A stretch of 48,215 nt of DNA from Clostridia bacterium. GTDB taxonomy: Bacteria > Bacillota > Clostridia > Christensenellales > CAG-138. Location: the NCBI GenBank assembly GCA_017523925.1, contig JAFWVQ010000041.1, forward strand, positions 1 to 48,215, given 5' to 3'. This document shows positions 25,244 to 34,463 of the stretch, piece by piece (the stretch's first letter is position 1; each line of letters starts with the position of its first letter). Position numbers and translations under genes: made by a program. A model generated the notes under the pieces. That model ran no database searches. It saw only the letters and a program-made list of their open reading frames with translations, and was not told where the DNA came from.

Positions 25244-26404
25244 ATGAGTCCGTTCTTTTTCAACCGAATGAAGCGCGCGCCGCTGAAGCATATCTGCGCC
25301 GCGCTCGTGTCGCTTGCGCTATCCGCGCTGCTCTGCTTTCTTTCCGTTTACCGAAGCGATCAAAAGGCGAAGCTCGAAGACGCGATAGACAATTCCGAGG
25401 TGCTCTGCGTGGTCACGAATATCGGCGGAACGCAGTCCACCTCCCTGCGTATGGGCTGGGGCGCGGCGCAGGCGGTGACGCTTCGCGATTACTACCGGCT
25501 TCCCGAATTCGTTCGCGATCTTCGCATGACGAAGGAGCTTGAAGTAATGTGCGCTTTCGGCTCGGAGCTCAAGCTTATCGCGCTGACAAGCCCCAAGGGG
25601 ATCGACGAGCTCGATCCCGCGCTCGGCGGCGAGGTTACGCTGTTTTATGAGGATTTCTACACATCCAAGGAGCCGCTTCTGATCGTTTCCGAGGAGGTTT
25701 TCAACAATCTTGGCGGCGAAACCGCCGTTTCCGCCATCGTGACCGATCCGCACGTGGATAAGCGCTACTTCCCCGATGAACCCGATAAGGGCGTTGGCAG
25801 TGCGGAATTCACCGTTGCGGGCTATTATAAGGGCCCGGGCGAAAGGCTGTTCATGCCGTTTGAGGCTGGGGAGCTGATAGTGGACCGCATAACGGGCTCG
25901 CGCACGCTCGATTCGCTGGCGTTTCTTGCAAGCGACAACCGCAGGCTGAATGAGCTTCGCGATGCCGCATCCGACGTTTTCGGAAGCGTTATCCCCGGCG
26001 GCGTTTCGGGCGAATACCGCTTCGCCCTCACCGTGCACGACGAGAACCTGAACTCCACCGTTGAGGCGCTGACGAGGAACATCGAGCGCACGAATATCTT
26101 TATCCCCATCGCCCTCGCGCTGACTCTTGCAGCGGGGCTGCTCATCGGCTTCATCTCAACGAGGAACGAGAAAAACACCTACGCGCTCTCGCGCAGCGCG
26201 GGCATGACGAAGAAAAGGCTTTTCGCCTCCGCCATGCTCGAGCAGCTTTTGCTGCCGCTTGCCGCCTGCATCATCGCGGGCGCAGCGCTCCGCTCGCCGC
26301 TTCCCGCGCTTGCGGTTTTCGCGCTGTATTCGCTCGGCTGCTTGATAGCCGTTATTCGCGCCCTGCGGGTATCCCCCTCAAGACTGCTCCGTGAACAGGA
26401 ATAA
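25244..26404 (+). CDS. FtsX-like ABC transporter permease (small)
   Basis: A 386-residue partner permease with the same plan: helix near 17-37, extracytoplasmic region of about 240 residues, then helices near 287-307, 330-350 and 355-372. SRSAGMTKKRLFASAMLEQLL matches the cytoplasmic coupling stretch of FtsX-type proteins. It begins 1 nt after the previous stop, so translation is coupled. Its shorter extracellular domain suggests an asymmetric permease pair. Confidence 0.85.
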   Translation: MSPFFFNRMKRAPLKHICAALVSLALSALLCFLSVYRSDQKAKLEDAIDNSEVLCVVTNIGGTQSTSLRMGWGAAQAVTLRDYYRLPEFVRDLRMTKELEVMCAFGSELKLIALTSPKGIDELDPALGGEVTLFYEDFYTSKEPLLIVSEEVFNNLGGETAVSAIVTDPHVDKRYFPDEPDKGVGSAEFTVAGYYKGPGERLFMPFEAGELIVDRITGSRTLDSLAFLASDNRRLNELRDAASDVFGSVIPGGVSGEYRFALTVHDENLNSTVEALTRNIERTNIFIPIALALTLAAGLLIGFISTRNEKNTYALSRSAGMTKKRLFASAMLEQLLLPLAACIIAGAALRSPLPALAVFALYSLGCLIAVIRALRVSPSRLLREQE

Positions 26405-26418
26405 GAAAGGACAGCATT

Positions 26419-27096
26419 ATGGAAATATTGACCGCAAAAGAAGTTTCGTTTTCCTACATCAACCGTTTTCAGCGCGTGGATGCGCTCAAGGGCGTTTCCT
26501 GCGGCTTTGAAACGGGGAAGGCCTACGCGATAGTCGGCAAAAGCGGCAGCGGAAAAACCACGCTGCTCTCGCTGCTCGCAGGGCTTGAAACGCCCACGGA
26601 GGGCGAGGTGCTTTTCGAGGGAAGGTCGCTTTCCGCCCTCGATCGGGACGAGTACCGCCGCGATTCCGCCGCCGTGATCTATCAAAGCCTGAACCTCTTT
26701 CCCCTGCTCACCGCCGAGGAAAACGTTATGTTTCCGCTGAAGCTGATGAAGCTTGAAAAGGACGAGGCGATGCGCCGCGCAAGAGCTGCGCTTCTCTCTG
26801 TCGGCATAGGCGAGGACAAATTCAAGCGCCTTCCCTCCCGCCTTTCGGGCGGCGAGCAGCAGCGCGTTGCGATCGCCCGCGCGGTATCGGCGCAAAGCCG
26901 CATAATACTTGCCGACGAGCCGACGGGAAATTTAGACATCACAAACGGCAATCAGGTGGTTTCGATACTTCTGCGCCTTGCGCACGAGGAAGGCCGCTGC
27001 GTGATAATCGTTACCCACGATCTTGAGATCGCCGCTCAGACCGACGAGGTGTTTATGATGAAGGACGGCGTTCTTGAAAGAGGGCTTCAGGTATAA
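26419..27096 (+). CDS. ABC transporter ATPase of the LolD/MacB type
   Basis: A 225-residue cytoplasmic ATPase that powers the two FtsX-like permeases just upstream. Walker A GKSGSGKTT near 39-47, signature LSGGEQQR near 142-149, Walker B IILADEP followed by TGNLD, and the switch histidine in VTHDLE. It starts 14 nt after the second permease. Its paralogue at 47067-47765 has the same pattern. No terminator is seen; a mosaic repeat block begins at its stop codon. Confidence 0.93.
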   Translation: MEILTAKEVSFSYINRFQRVDALKGVSCGFETGKAYAIVGKSGSGKTTLLSLLAGLETPTEGEVLFEGRSLSALDRDEYRRDSAAVIYQSLNLFPLLTAEENVMFPLKLMKLEKDEAMRRARAALLSVGIGEDKFKRLPSRLSGGEQQRVAIARAVSAQSRIILADEPTGNLDITNGNQVVSILLRLAHEEGRCVIIVTHDLEIAAQTDEVFMMKDGVLERGLQV

Positions 27097-27529
27097 GGGT
27101 AGTCGCCTTTGGCGAGGTGAAATTCGGTTTTACCGAGTGAAATCTGCCTTCGGCAGGTGAAATTTGCCTGCGGTAAGTGAAATCCGGCTGCGCCGGGTTG
27201 AGGAAGAAATTCCAAGGGGATTTCAAATGATGTGCGCCTTGCGCATGATGCTTGCCTTGCGGCAAATGAAGCCGCTTCGCTAATGAAGCCGCTCGCCGCG
27301 GAGGCATTTACAGTGAAGCCGCCTTCGGCTAATGAAGAAATTGAGGAAGAAAGTCCTGCGGAATTTCAAATGTAATCCAAAAGAAACGCCGCCCAAAAGC
27401 CTTCCCCTTGAGGGGAAGGTGGCTGAGCGGGGCAAAGCCGCGCGAAGACGGATGAGGTGGAAATGATCAAAAGAAACGCCATCGGCGTTTCAACCGCAAC
27501 TATTCACTATTCATTATTCACTATTCACT
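27097..27529 (+). repeat. mosaic 3'-UTR repeat, copy B
   Basis: Follows the ATPase stop directly. In the direction of that gene it holds an array of small hairpins, each after GTGAAAT or ATGAAG (for example CTGCCTTCGGCAG, CCGGCTGCGCCGG, CCGCTTCGC), then GAGGAAGAAAT, the hairpin CCTTCCCCTTGAGGGGAAGG, an AACGCC...GGCGTTTC hairpin, and a TATTCACTATTCA tract at the end. No gene in it. Confidence 0.88.
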
Positions 27530-27561
27530 AAAAAGCGGCGCCCCGTTTCGGTATGCGCCGC
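27530..27561 (-). terminator. intrinsic terminator after the ABC exporter operon
   Basis: Minus strand GCGGCGC/GCGCCGC stem (arms 27535-27541 and 27555-27561), 13-nt loop, then a TTTTT run. It lies 18 nt after the stop at 27579. Confidence 0.85.
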
Positions 27562-27578
27562 TCTTGCGTCTATTCAGT

Positions 27579-29465
27579 TTACGCCTTCCTCAGCCTTTCC
27601 TTCTCATACTGGAGGGTATAGAGGTCGAAATACCTGCCCTTCTTCTCGAGCAGCTCGTGGTGATTGCCCTGCTCCACGATCTGCCCTTTTGAGAGCACGA
27701 TGATATTATCCGCGTGCTGGATGGTTGAGAGCCTGTGGGCAACTATGAGCATAGTTCCGATATTCATCAGCTTTTCGAGCGAATCCTGGATAAGCACCTC
27801 GGTCTCGGTGTCGATATTCGCGGTGGCTTCATCGAGTATCATGACCGATGGCTTATGGATGATGGTTCGCGCAAAGCTCAGAAGCTGGCGCTGACCCGCC
27901 GAGAAATTGTTGCCGCGCTCGCGCACCACTTCATCAAGCCCGTTCTCGAGGCGGTTTATGAAGTGATCCGCGTTGACGTAGCGGCAGGCCTCGTTTACTT
28001 CATCGTCGCTCACGCCGTCCAGATCCAAGAGGATATTGCTTCTGATCGTGCCGGAGAACAGGAACACATCCTGGAGCATCTGCCCGAAATGCTTGCGAAG
28101 CGAGCTCATCTTGATCTTGCGAATGTCTATGCCGTCGATCAGTATCTCGCCCTTCTGGAACTCATAGTTGCGGCAGATCAGCGAAAGTATCGTCGTTTTG
28201 CCGCTGCCGGTCGCTCCGACGAACGCCACGGTGTCATTCGGCTTAACGTGGAACGAAACGCCCCTGAGCACCCATTCATCGGGAACGTAGCTGAACCAAA
28301 CGTCGCGGAACTCGATCTCGCCGCGAACGTTTTCAAGCTCGATCGCGTCCTCTGCGTCCACAAGCGCGGGCTCGATATCCATGATGGTGAACACCTTCTC
28401 GGCTGAGGCGAACGCGCTTTGCAGCCAGTTGAACTGCTCCGCAAGGTTCTGGATCGGGTTGTAGAACTTATTGATGTACATATAGAAGCTGACGATAACG
28501 TCCGCCTCGAGCGCCTGCCCGAGCAGCTTTGCGCCGTCGAGATAGCCCTTGCCGCCAATGTAGAAAAGGCAGAGCACGGAGCTTATATAGAGCATATAGA
28601 TGAGCGGGCGGAATATGCCGAAAACGAAGATCTGCTCACCCTTCGCCTTGCCGAGCCCGCGGCTCTTTTCCTCGAAATCGCGCAGCTTTTCGCCCTCGCG
28701 GTTGAAGATCTGGGTTATCTTGATGCCCGAAAGGTTCTCGGAAAGATAGGTGTTTATATCGGTGGTCCTATCCTTAACGCGCCTGTATGCACGCCTTGCG
28801 AACTTTCTGAATATGACCGAGAAAAGCACGATGAACGGAACGAAGCACAAAACCATCAGCGTCAGCGCCACGTTCAGCGCGAACATCGCGACCAAAACGC
28901 CCACCACGATGAACATATTCTTAACGAGGTTCACCAGCAGCGCCGTGAACATCAGCGAGATCGCGTTCGTATCGTTCGTGGTCCTCGTTACGAGCTTGCC
29001 CACGGGGATGGAGTTCATCTGCTCATGTGAAAGGCTCTCGATATGGGTGAAGAGGTCCTCGCGCATCTTGGAGATTATCTTCTGACCCACCCTTTGCAGG
29101 ATTATCGCCTGCGAATAGGTGCAGATCATCGAAACCACGAGTATGCTTGCATAGAGCGCAACGAGCGTATAGAGCCTTGGCAGCTCGAAATCCGTTTTAA
29201 CCAGCTTGGTTATCCTGCCGATTATGAGCGGGGAAACAATGTCGTAGGCGATGCCGAACAGCACTATGAAGCCAACGAGGATGAAGCTGCCGGCATAGGG
29301 CTTGGCGTAGCGGAGAAGGCGCTTGATTATCTCGCCGTCCTTCATATGCCTGTCGAAGCCGATCGCCTGCTTCTTGTCCTTCATCGTTGCAAAAGCGACG
29401 ATGAGTACGGTTGAGATTATGCCGATTATCGCACCGACGAGCAGAAGAGGATAGTATTCGCGCAT
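27579..29465 (-). CDS. ABC exporter half-transporter, catalytic subunit
   Basis: A 628-residue half-transporter: a short membrane-spanning lead (about 5-27), six-helix exporter domain (about 55-340), then the nucleotide-binding domain with GATGSGKTT (Walker A), FSAGQRQLLSF (signature) and VMILDEATANID (Walker B, with catalytic Glu). It pairs with the product of 29480-31249 in a heterodimer of the BmrCD/LmrCD or TM287/288 type that pumps out drugs or lipids. GGGGGGA precedes the ATG and the spacing to the partner gene is 14 nt. Confidence 0.92.
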   Translation of the reverse strand: MREYYPLLLVGAIIGIISTVLIVAFATMKDKKQAIGFDRHMKDGEIIKRLLRYAKPYAGSFILVGFIVLFGIAYDIVSPLIIGRITKLVKTDFELPRLYTLVALYASILVVSMICTYSQAIILQRVGQKIISKMREDLFTHIESLSHEQMNSIPVGKLVTRTTNDTNAISLMFTALLVNLVKNMFIVVGVLVAMFALNVALTLMVLCFVPFIVLFSVIFRKFARRAYRRVKDRTTDINTYLSENLSGIKITQIFNREGEKLRDFEEKSRGLGKAKGEQIFVFGIFRPLIYMLYISSVLCLFYIGGKGYLDGAKLLGQALEADVIVSFYMYINKFYNPIQNLAEQFNWLQSAFASAEKVFTIMDIEPALVDAEDAIELENVRGEIEFRDVWFSYVPDEWVLRGVSFHVKPNDTVAFVGATGSGKTTILSLICRNYEFQKGEILIDGIDIRKIKMSSLRKHFGQMLQDVFLFSGTIRSNILLDLDGVSDDEVNEACRYVNADHFINRLENGLDEVVRERGNNFSAGQRQLLSFARTIIHKPSVMILDEATANIDTETEVLIQDSLEKLMNIGTMLIVAHRLSTIQHADNIIVLSKGQIVEQGNHHELLEKKGRYFDLYTLQYEKERLRKA

Positions 29466-29479
29466 GGTTTTATCCCCCC

Positions 29480-31249
29480 TTACTTCACCGCGTCCTCAAG
29501 ACGCTGCAGCTCGACCATCTTCGCGTACTCGGGGCAGCCCTTTATAAGCTCCGCGTGGCTGCCGACGGCGGTCACTTTGCCGTCCTCAACGAAGATTATC
29601 TTGTCCATGCCCTCGATGGTGGTTATGCGGTGGGCGATGAGGATCGTGGTCTTGCCCTTCCTGCTCCTTTCGAGGTTGCCGAGGATGATCTTCTCGGTGT
29701 CGGTATCGACGGCGGAAACGGAGTCGTCGAGTATCAGTATCGGCGCATTCTTCATCAAAGCGCGTGCGATCGAGATGCGCTGCTTCTGGCCGCCCGAGAC
29801 GGTGACGCCCCTTTCGCCGAGTATCGTTTCATACTTATCCTTGAAATCGATGATGTTTCCGTGAACGTCCGCAAGGATCGCGGCTTCCTCGATGGCCTTT
29901 GCGTCCGCATCGTCGAACGCGAAATTGATGTTGTTGGTTATGGTATCGGAGAAAAGGAAATTATCCTGCGGAACGTAGGCGCAGCCCTCGCGCACCGAGC
30001 GGATCGTAACGTCGTTCACGTCCTGCCCGTCGATGAACAGCGTTCCCTTGGGAACGTTGTAGGTGCGCAGGATGAGGTCCACTATCGTGGTCTTGCCGCT
30101 GCCGGTCTTGCCGACTATGCCCACACTCTCGCCCGGGTTTATCTTGAAAGAAACATTCTCAAGCGCATCGAACTCGCCGTCCGGATAGCGGAAGGTGAGG
30201 TTCTTAAACTCGATGCCGCCCTTGACTTCCCCGATATCCACGGCGCCCGGCGCGTCCTTGACCGTTACCTCCGCTTCAAGAAGCTCGGCAACGCGCTTCA
30301 TCGAGGCCTTGCCGCGCGCGGATTTCTCTATCAGCATCGAAACCGCCATAACGGGCCATACCACCGAGGTGAAATAGCCGATGTACTCAACGAGCAGACC
30401 CGCCGAGAAGCGCCCCTCGTGAACGAGGTAGCCGCCGTAGCCGAGGATGATGCAGATGACTGTTTCGACCAGCAGCACGATAAGCACGTGCATGAGATTG
30501 GAGATCTTGGTGTATTTTATGTTCGCTTCCTCGTTTTCGATGTTCAGCTTGCGGAACGAGAGAAGCTGCTTAAGCTCCTTGACGAACGCCTTTATGACCG
30601 CATAGCCCGAGAAGCTCTCCTGCGCGAAGTCGGAAAGGTTGGAGAACGCCTGCTGGCGCACCTCCCACTGCTTCATCATCGCCTTGCCCATGAGCGTTCC
30701 GATAAAGAGGATGAGCGCGAGCGGGATGAGCGTCAGAAGCGTCAGGGTAACGTCCATGCGCCACATATTGTAGAAGCCGAGCAGACCGAGGAACAGCGCA
30801 TCGAAGAACATCAGAAGCCCGTCGCCGAAGCATTCCTGGATCGTGTCGAGGTCGTTTGTGAAAAGGCTCATCAGGTTGCCGACCTTGTTCACCTGGTAGT
30901 AATCCCTCGAAAGCTCCTTGCAGTGATCGAACATCTTTATGCGGATATTCGTTTCCACCCTGATCGCGGAGCCGAAGAAGCAGATGCGCCACAGGAAGCG
31001 CCCGAGCACCATCACCACAACGATGCCGATTATGGGCAGGCAGATCTTATCGAGCAGGAAATCGAGCGTAAACGCGGTCGGCACGCCGTTATAGTTGACC
31101 GTGCCCTTGTTTATGCCGTCGATAAGCATGCCGTATAGGTTGGGTATCTTGAGCTGAAAATAGTCCACCATTATCAGCGCGATCGCTCCGAGCAAAAGAA
31201 GCGGCGCATACTTCAAATAGTAGCGGTTGATGTGCTTTCCGAATATCAA
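29480..31249 (-). CDS. ABC exporter half-transporter, subunit with degenerate ATPase site
   Basis: A 589-residue partner subunit. Six-helix exporter domain (about 10-310), then an ATPase domain with GKTGSGKTT, VSGGQKQR and ILILDDSVSAVD. The catalytic Glu after Walker B is replaced by Asp, the usual sign of the non-consensus site in heterodimeric exporters. The start is set at the TTG at 31249, which has AAGGAG 6-7 nt upstream; an in-frame ATG 10 codons earlier overlaps that site. First gene of a two-gene operon with its own promoter. Substrate unknown. Confidence 0.92.
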   Translation of the reverse strand: MIFGKHINRYYLKYAPLLLLGAIALIMVDYFQLKIPNLYGMLIDGINKGTVNYNGVPTAFTLDFLLDKICLPIIGIVVVMVLGRFLWRICFFGSAIRVETNIRIKMFDHCKELSRDYYQVNKVGNLMSLFTNDLDTIQECFGDGLLMFFDALFLGLLGFYNMWRMDVTLTLLTLIPLALILFIGTLMGKAMMKQWEVRQQAFSNLSDFAQESFSGYAVIKAFVKELKQLLSFRKLNIENEEANIKYTKISNLMHVLIVLLVETVICIILGYGGYLVHEGRFSAGLLVEYIGYFTSVVWPVMAVSMLIEKSARGKASMKRVAELLEAEVTVKDAPGAVDIGEVKGGIEFKNLTFRYPDGEFDALENVSFKINPGESVGIVGKTGSGKTTIVDLILRTYNVPKGTLFIDGQDVNDVTIRSVREGCAYVPQDNFLFSDTITNNINFAFDDADAKAIEEAAILADVHGNIIDFKDKYETILGERGVTVSGGQKQRISIARALMKNAPILILDDSVSAVDTDTEKIILGNLERSRKGKTTILIAHRITTIEGMDKIIFVEDGKVTAVGSHAELIKGCPEYAKMVELQRLEDAVK

Positions 31250-31320
31250 GTTGTTCTCCTTCCTGCGCGGCGAAGGCAAAACTGCTCTCTTCCCGCGTTC
31301 AGCTTGTATCTTTGACCCCT

Positions 31321-31348
31321 ATTATATCAGATTTGTCAAAAATAGCAA
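31321..31348 (-). promoter_or_regulatory. promoter of the ABC exporter operon
   Basis: Minus strand TTGCTA (31343-31348), 16-nt spacer, TATAAT (31321-31326) with an extended TGA before it. Confidence 0.7.
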
Positions 31349-31390
31349 TAGATTATCGGGCGTTGTTTGGGCAAAATGCGGCATTGGGGC

Positions 31391-31421
31391 AAAATAAGAC
31401 GCCCGCGAGCTATCCGCGGGC
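31391..31421 (-). terminator. intrinsic terminator after the DUF5662 gene
   Basis: Minus strand GCCCGCG/CGCGGGC stem (arms 31401-31407 and 31415-31421), 7-nt loop, then GTCTTATTTT. Confidence 0.82.
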
Positions 31422-31464
31422 GCCGTGCCGTTCGTTTGAGTGCGCCGAAGCGCAGCAGCCTTGA

Positions 31465-32064
31465 TCAGTAATCCTTCCTTCCGCGCAACTCGCGCCTTAT
31501 ATAGGCGAAGGTCTTCTTCTCGCCCTCGTCGCGCAGCATCACGAGCAGCTTCTCAAGCAGCGCAGCGGTGTCCTCATGCATGCGTTTTTTCGCGCTGCCC
31601 CGGATAAAATATTCGTATGCGCAGCCGTCGTGATAGTCCTTGCCCTTATAGACCTTGCTTGCGGCGACGCGGTCGCAGAACATCTCTATAAGGAACTTCA
31701 TCGGCATCTTGACCGGCGTCATCGCCTTCGTGACGGGGTGATAATCCGTCCAATACTCGAAATGATGGCGGTTGCGCCCCTTGTGATGCATCCAGGCATA
31801 GGAGAAGCCCTGCTTCTCGCGCTCGATCTCGTTCGGACTGCGGGTGCCGACGAAGTTCTTCGCGCTCGGTATGAACTCGGCAGGCGAATACTTGGAGAGA
31901 TCGTGCAGCAGCCCCCGCAGCGGAATGCCCGCAAGGAAGCAATGCCTCATCACGGCGTGACGATGCTTTGTGACCACCCGAAAATGCTTGAAAGGATGCG
32001 CTTTTTGTTTTGCGGTGCCGCTCGGCTTCCCCGCCGGCACGAAGCTTGATTTATTCTTTTCCAT
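31465..32064 (-). CDS. DUF5662 family protein
   Basis: A 199-residue protein matching DUF5662, common in Clostridia. HFRVVTKHRHAVMRHCFLAGIP, LLHDLSKYSPAEF and HHKGRNRHHFEYW are the diagnostic stretches. The conserved His and Asp residues (HDLSKYS, HHKGxNxHH) resemble an HD-type metal site, so a metal-dependent phosphohydrolase role is possible but unproven. The ATG lies 2 nt after the stop of the AI-2E transporter gene, so the two are coupled. The terminator follows. Confidence 0.88.
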   Translation of the reverse strand: MEKNKSSFVPAGKPSGTAKQKAHPFKHFRVVTKHRHAVMRHCFLAGIPLRGLLHDLSKYSPAEFIPSAKNFVGTRSPNEIEREKQGFSYAWMHHKGRNRHHFEYWTDYHPVTKAMTPVKMPMKFLIEMFCDRVAASKVYKGKDYHDGCAYEYFIRGSAKKRMHEDTAALLEKLLVMLRDEGEKKTFAYIRRELRGRKDY

Positions 32065-32066
32065 CT

Positions 32067-33404
32067 TTATTTTCCATCTTCGGCGCCGCCGTCTTCATCG
32101 ATATTTGCGCCGCCGTCCGCAGGCGTTTCATCGCCTGCTGCGCCGCCATCCGCGCCGGTATCCGCCACGGTATCTGCCGAGGCCCTTGCGTCCCTGCCGC
32201 TGAAAAAGAGTCGGTGCGGTCTGCGGTTTTTGCGCCCGCGCTTTTCAAGCTCCTGCGGCACCTCGTCCTCTATCGGCACGCCTCTGCTGCGCGCCCGCGC
32301 GTTCGTCCAATCGGCAACGAGGCGATAGAGCACCGCCGTTGTCGGCACCGAAACGAGCAGGCCCGGAATGCCGAACAGCCCGCCGAACACGATTATCGCA
32401 ACGATGACCCACGCGCTCGACAGCCCGACCGCGCTGCCCACGACGTGCGGGTAGATCAGGTTGTTGTCAAGCTGCTGGATCACGACTATCATCACCACGA
32501 ACCACACGGCGAGCATCGGGTTTTCGGGCGAGGCCATGAGGATGACCAGCGCGCTGGGGATCGTGCTTATCCACGGGCCGAGCACGGGTATGAGCGTGAA
32601 GGCGGCGATGAAAACCGAGATCATCTCGGGATAGGGCATATTGAAGATGCGCATGCCGAGGTAGCAGAGCCCGCCGATGATGCTGCTCGAGGCGAGCTGG
32701 CCGATGATATAGCCCCTGTATGCATCGTTTGCATAGGAGCAAACGTCGAGTATGCGCTCGGAGTTCTTTTCGCTGAACACGGCTCTGATGAAGCGCCGCG
32801 CATGCGCGAGCAGCTTGCGCTTATCTGCAAGCGCGTAGACGCTGAACGCGATGGCGAGCACCACGTTCGTGAGCCTGCCCACGGTGGAGAAGGTGAAGTT
32901 TATGACCTTCGGCAGAAACTCCATCGCAAAGCTTTCCGCGCGCGCCGCGAAATTCTGCGAGATCTCGATGGCGCGGGCCGTCAGCTCGTCGCTCAGATCG
33001 AGGCTGCGCCAGAAATCGCTCGCCCAGTTGACCACGGCGGTGTAATATGCGCCAATATTCGCAAAGAGCGTTCTAACGCCCTCCACCGCCTTCGGCACGA
33101 TCAGGAACACGAGCAGCACGATGATCCCGAGCACGAAAAGATACGCGATAAGATTGCTGATGATGATCGCAAAGCGCTTGCCCTTTTGCTTTTTGAACAG
33201 CGTGCGCTGCAAAAAGGTGGAGGGGATGTTTACGATGTACGCGATCAAAAAGCCCGCGATCAGCGGCCGAAGCACGCCAAGCAGCCCGCCAAGGGCAGCC
33301 CTTGCCGCGTCGAAATGCTCCAGTAATTCATAGAATAGGATGCCCGCGAAAACTATCACGAGCCAGCGCCTTGCCCAGCGCCACGCCGCACGCCATCTGT
33401 TCAT
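32067..33404 (-). CDS. AI-2E family transporter (PF01594)
   Basis: A 445-residue membrane protein with about eight helices. The family core is seen in YIIGQLASSSIIGGLCYLG, then IPVLGPWISTIPSALV, and in DNNLIYPHVVG near the end of the membrane part. The family includes the AI-2 exporter TqsA but most members, including sodium/proton antiporter-like ones, transport something else, so the substrate stays open. The last 70 residues are a low-complexity Ala/Gly/Asp tail facing the cytoplasm. The start MNRWRAAW at 33404 has a GGGGA site; 23 further upstream codons are open but lack one. Confidence 0.88.
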   Translation of the reverse strand: MNRWRAAWRWARRWLVIVFAGILFYELLEHFDAARAALGGLLGVLRPLIAGFLIAYIVNIPSTFLQRTLFKKQKGKRFAIIISNLIAYLFVLGIIVLLVFLIVPKAVEGVRTLFANIGAYYTAVVNWASDFWRSLDLSDELTARAIEISQNFAARAESFAMEFLPKVINFTFSTVGRLTNVVLAIAFSVYALADKRKLLAHARRFIRAVFSEKNSERILDVCSYANDAYRGYIIGQLASSSIIGGLCYLGMRIFNMPYPEMISVFIAAFTLIPVLGPWISTIPSALVILMASPENPMLAVWFVVMIVVIQQLDNNLIYPHVVGSAVGLSSAWVIVAIIVFGGLFGIPGLLVSVPTTAVLYRLVADWTNARARSRGVPIEDEVPQELEKRGRKNRRPHRLFFSGRDARASADTVADTGADGGAAGDETPADGGANIDEDGGAEDGK

Positions 33405-33518
33405 ACTTTTTATCCCCGATCGAACCGTTGATTTGGGATGGATACCGCTTTTTCGCGGCGAAAGCTCGATCAAGCTCCGCGCGAAAAGTTCAACTCGCGG
33501 AAAGTCCCGTTTTGCGCG

Positions 33519-34130
33519 TCATTTGGCGCGCGCTTTCTTCTCCGCGTAGGCAACGATCATCTCCACCGCCACCTTATAGTCTCTGTTGTTATTGATGGAG
33601 ATATCCGCCTTGGTCTCATAATTGCGGATGTATTTGTCGAAAGCGGGCTTAACCGTCTTTTCATATTGGGCAAGGATATTGTCCGTCGCCCTGCCCCTTT
33701 CGACGATATCGCGCCTTATCCTTCTGATAAGGCAGGTGTCCGCATCCACGCTGACGTAGATCTTCAGGTCCATGAGCTGCCGAAGCTTTTTGTCGTAAAG
33801 CGCATGGATCCCCTCGATTATAAGCACGTCCGGCGGAGCGATAAGCTCGTTTGTATCGGCTCGGCGGTGATTCTCGTAGTCGTAGCCCTTTCTGTTTATG
33901 CTCCGGCCCTCGATCAGCGCGCGCACGTCCTCAAGCAGGGCTTCGTGTTCAAAGATCTTGGGGTCGTCGTAGTCCACAAGGCGGCGCTCCTCAAAGGGCT
34001 TGCTGCCCTGATCGATATAGTAGCAGTCCTGCCCGAGTATCTCGCAGGAGCAGGAAATATCCTTTTTGATTTTTTGGGCAACGGAGCTCTTGCCGCTGCT
34101 CGTGCCGCCGCAGATGCCGATTATGACCAT
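33519..34130 (-). CDS. udk: uridine kinase family protein
   Basis: A 203-residue P-loop kinase that phosphorylates uridine or cytidine in pyrimidine salvage. Walker A GGTSSGKSS at 8-16, GQDCYYID, the DHPxxFD-like DYDDPKIFEHEALL, and VLIIEGIHAL fit Udk, as does the RRIRRDIVERGRA stretch. The start MVIIGICGG is chosen for its GGAGGG site; 12 upstream codons are open without one. It is followed by the AI-2E gene 114 nt downstream. A TTATAATATAAT stretch near 34235-34246 may be its -10. Confidence 0.85.
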   Translation of the reverse strand: MVIIGICGGTSSGKSSVAQKIKKDISCSCEILGQDCYYIDQGSKPFEERRLVDYDDPKIFEHEALLEDVRALIEGRSINRKGYDYENHRRADTNELIAPPDVLIIEGIHALYDKKLRQLMDLKIYVSVDADTCLIRRIRRDIVERGRATDNILAQYEKTVKPAFDKYIRNYETKADISINNNRDYKVAVEMIVAYAEKKARAK

Positions 34131-34250
34131 GATGCCGCCCTCCGCTTTTTTCTCGGCACGGGGCAAAGCGAAGGGTTATGACTTTGGAAAGGGAGAATGA
34201 AAAGAAGTTTTTGCCGCTTCGCCCCGAGCCAATTATATTATAACAAAAAA

Positions 34251-34290
34251 AACGCGCCTGCGCCATAGGAACGAGCAAATATCATGGGAT
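34251..34290 (+). repeat. 40-bp direct repeat, left copy of the insert
   Basis: AACGCGCCTGCGCCATAGGA followed by ACGAGCAAATATCATGGGAT. It matches 35331-35370 at 39 of 40 positions (G against T in ACGA(G/T)C). The two copies enclose 1.04 kb with a single gene. Between udk and this gene (34131-34463) I see otherwise only the promoter at 34375-34403. Confidence 0.9.
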
Positions 34291-34374
34291 AGAAATGCTT
34301 AGGCCGATCTGCCGGAAAATGCGATGCACACTGCAACGTGCGTTGTCCCTTGCTCCTCGGCTGCTTTTCGGATA

Positions 34375-34403
34375 TTGACAAGCGCATCAAAACACGCTAT
34401 TAT
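34375..34403 (+). promoter_or_regulatory. promoter of the inserted gene
   Basis: TTGACA (34375-34380), 17-nt spacer, TATTAT (34398-34403), 60 nt before the start codon. Confidence 0.75.
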
Positions 34404-34463
34404 ATAATCATGCGATTAACGTCGCGATATTATTATTTCAAGCCGATAAAACAGGAGGTTTAA

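Noticed and set aside
23953..25263. A 436-codon open frame on the minus strand
   Set aside because: Antisense of the FtsX-like permease; no family motifs and no ribosome binding site.
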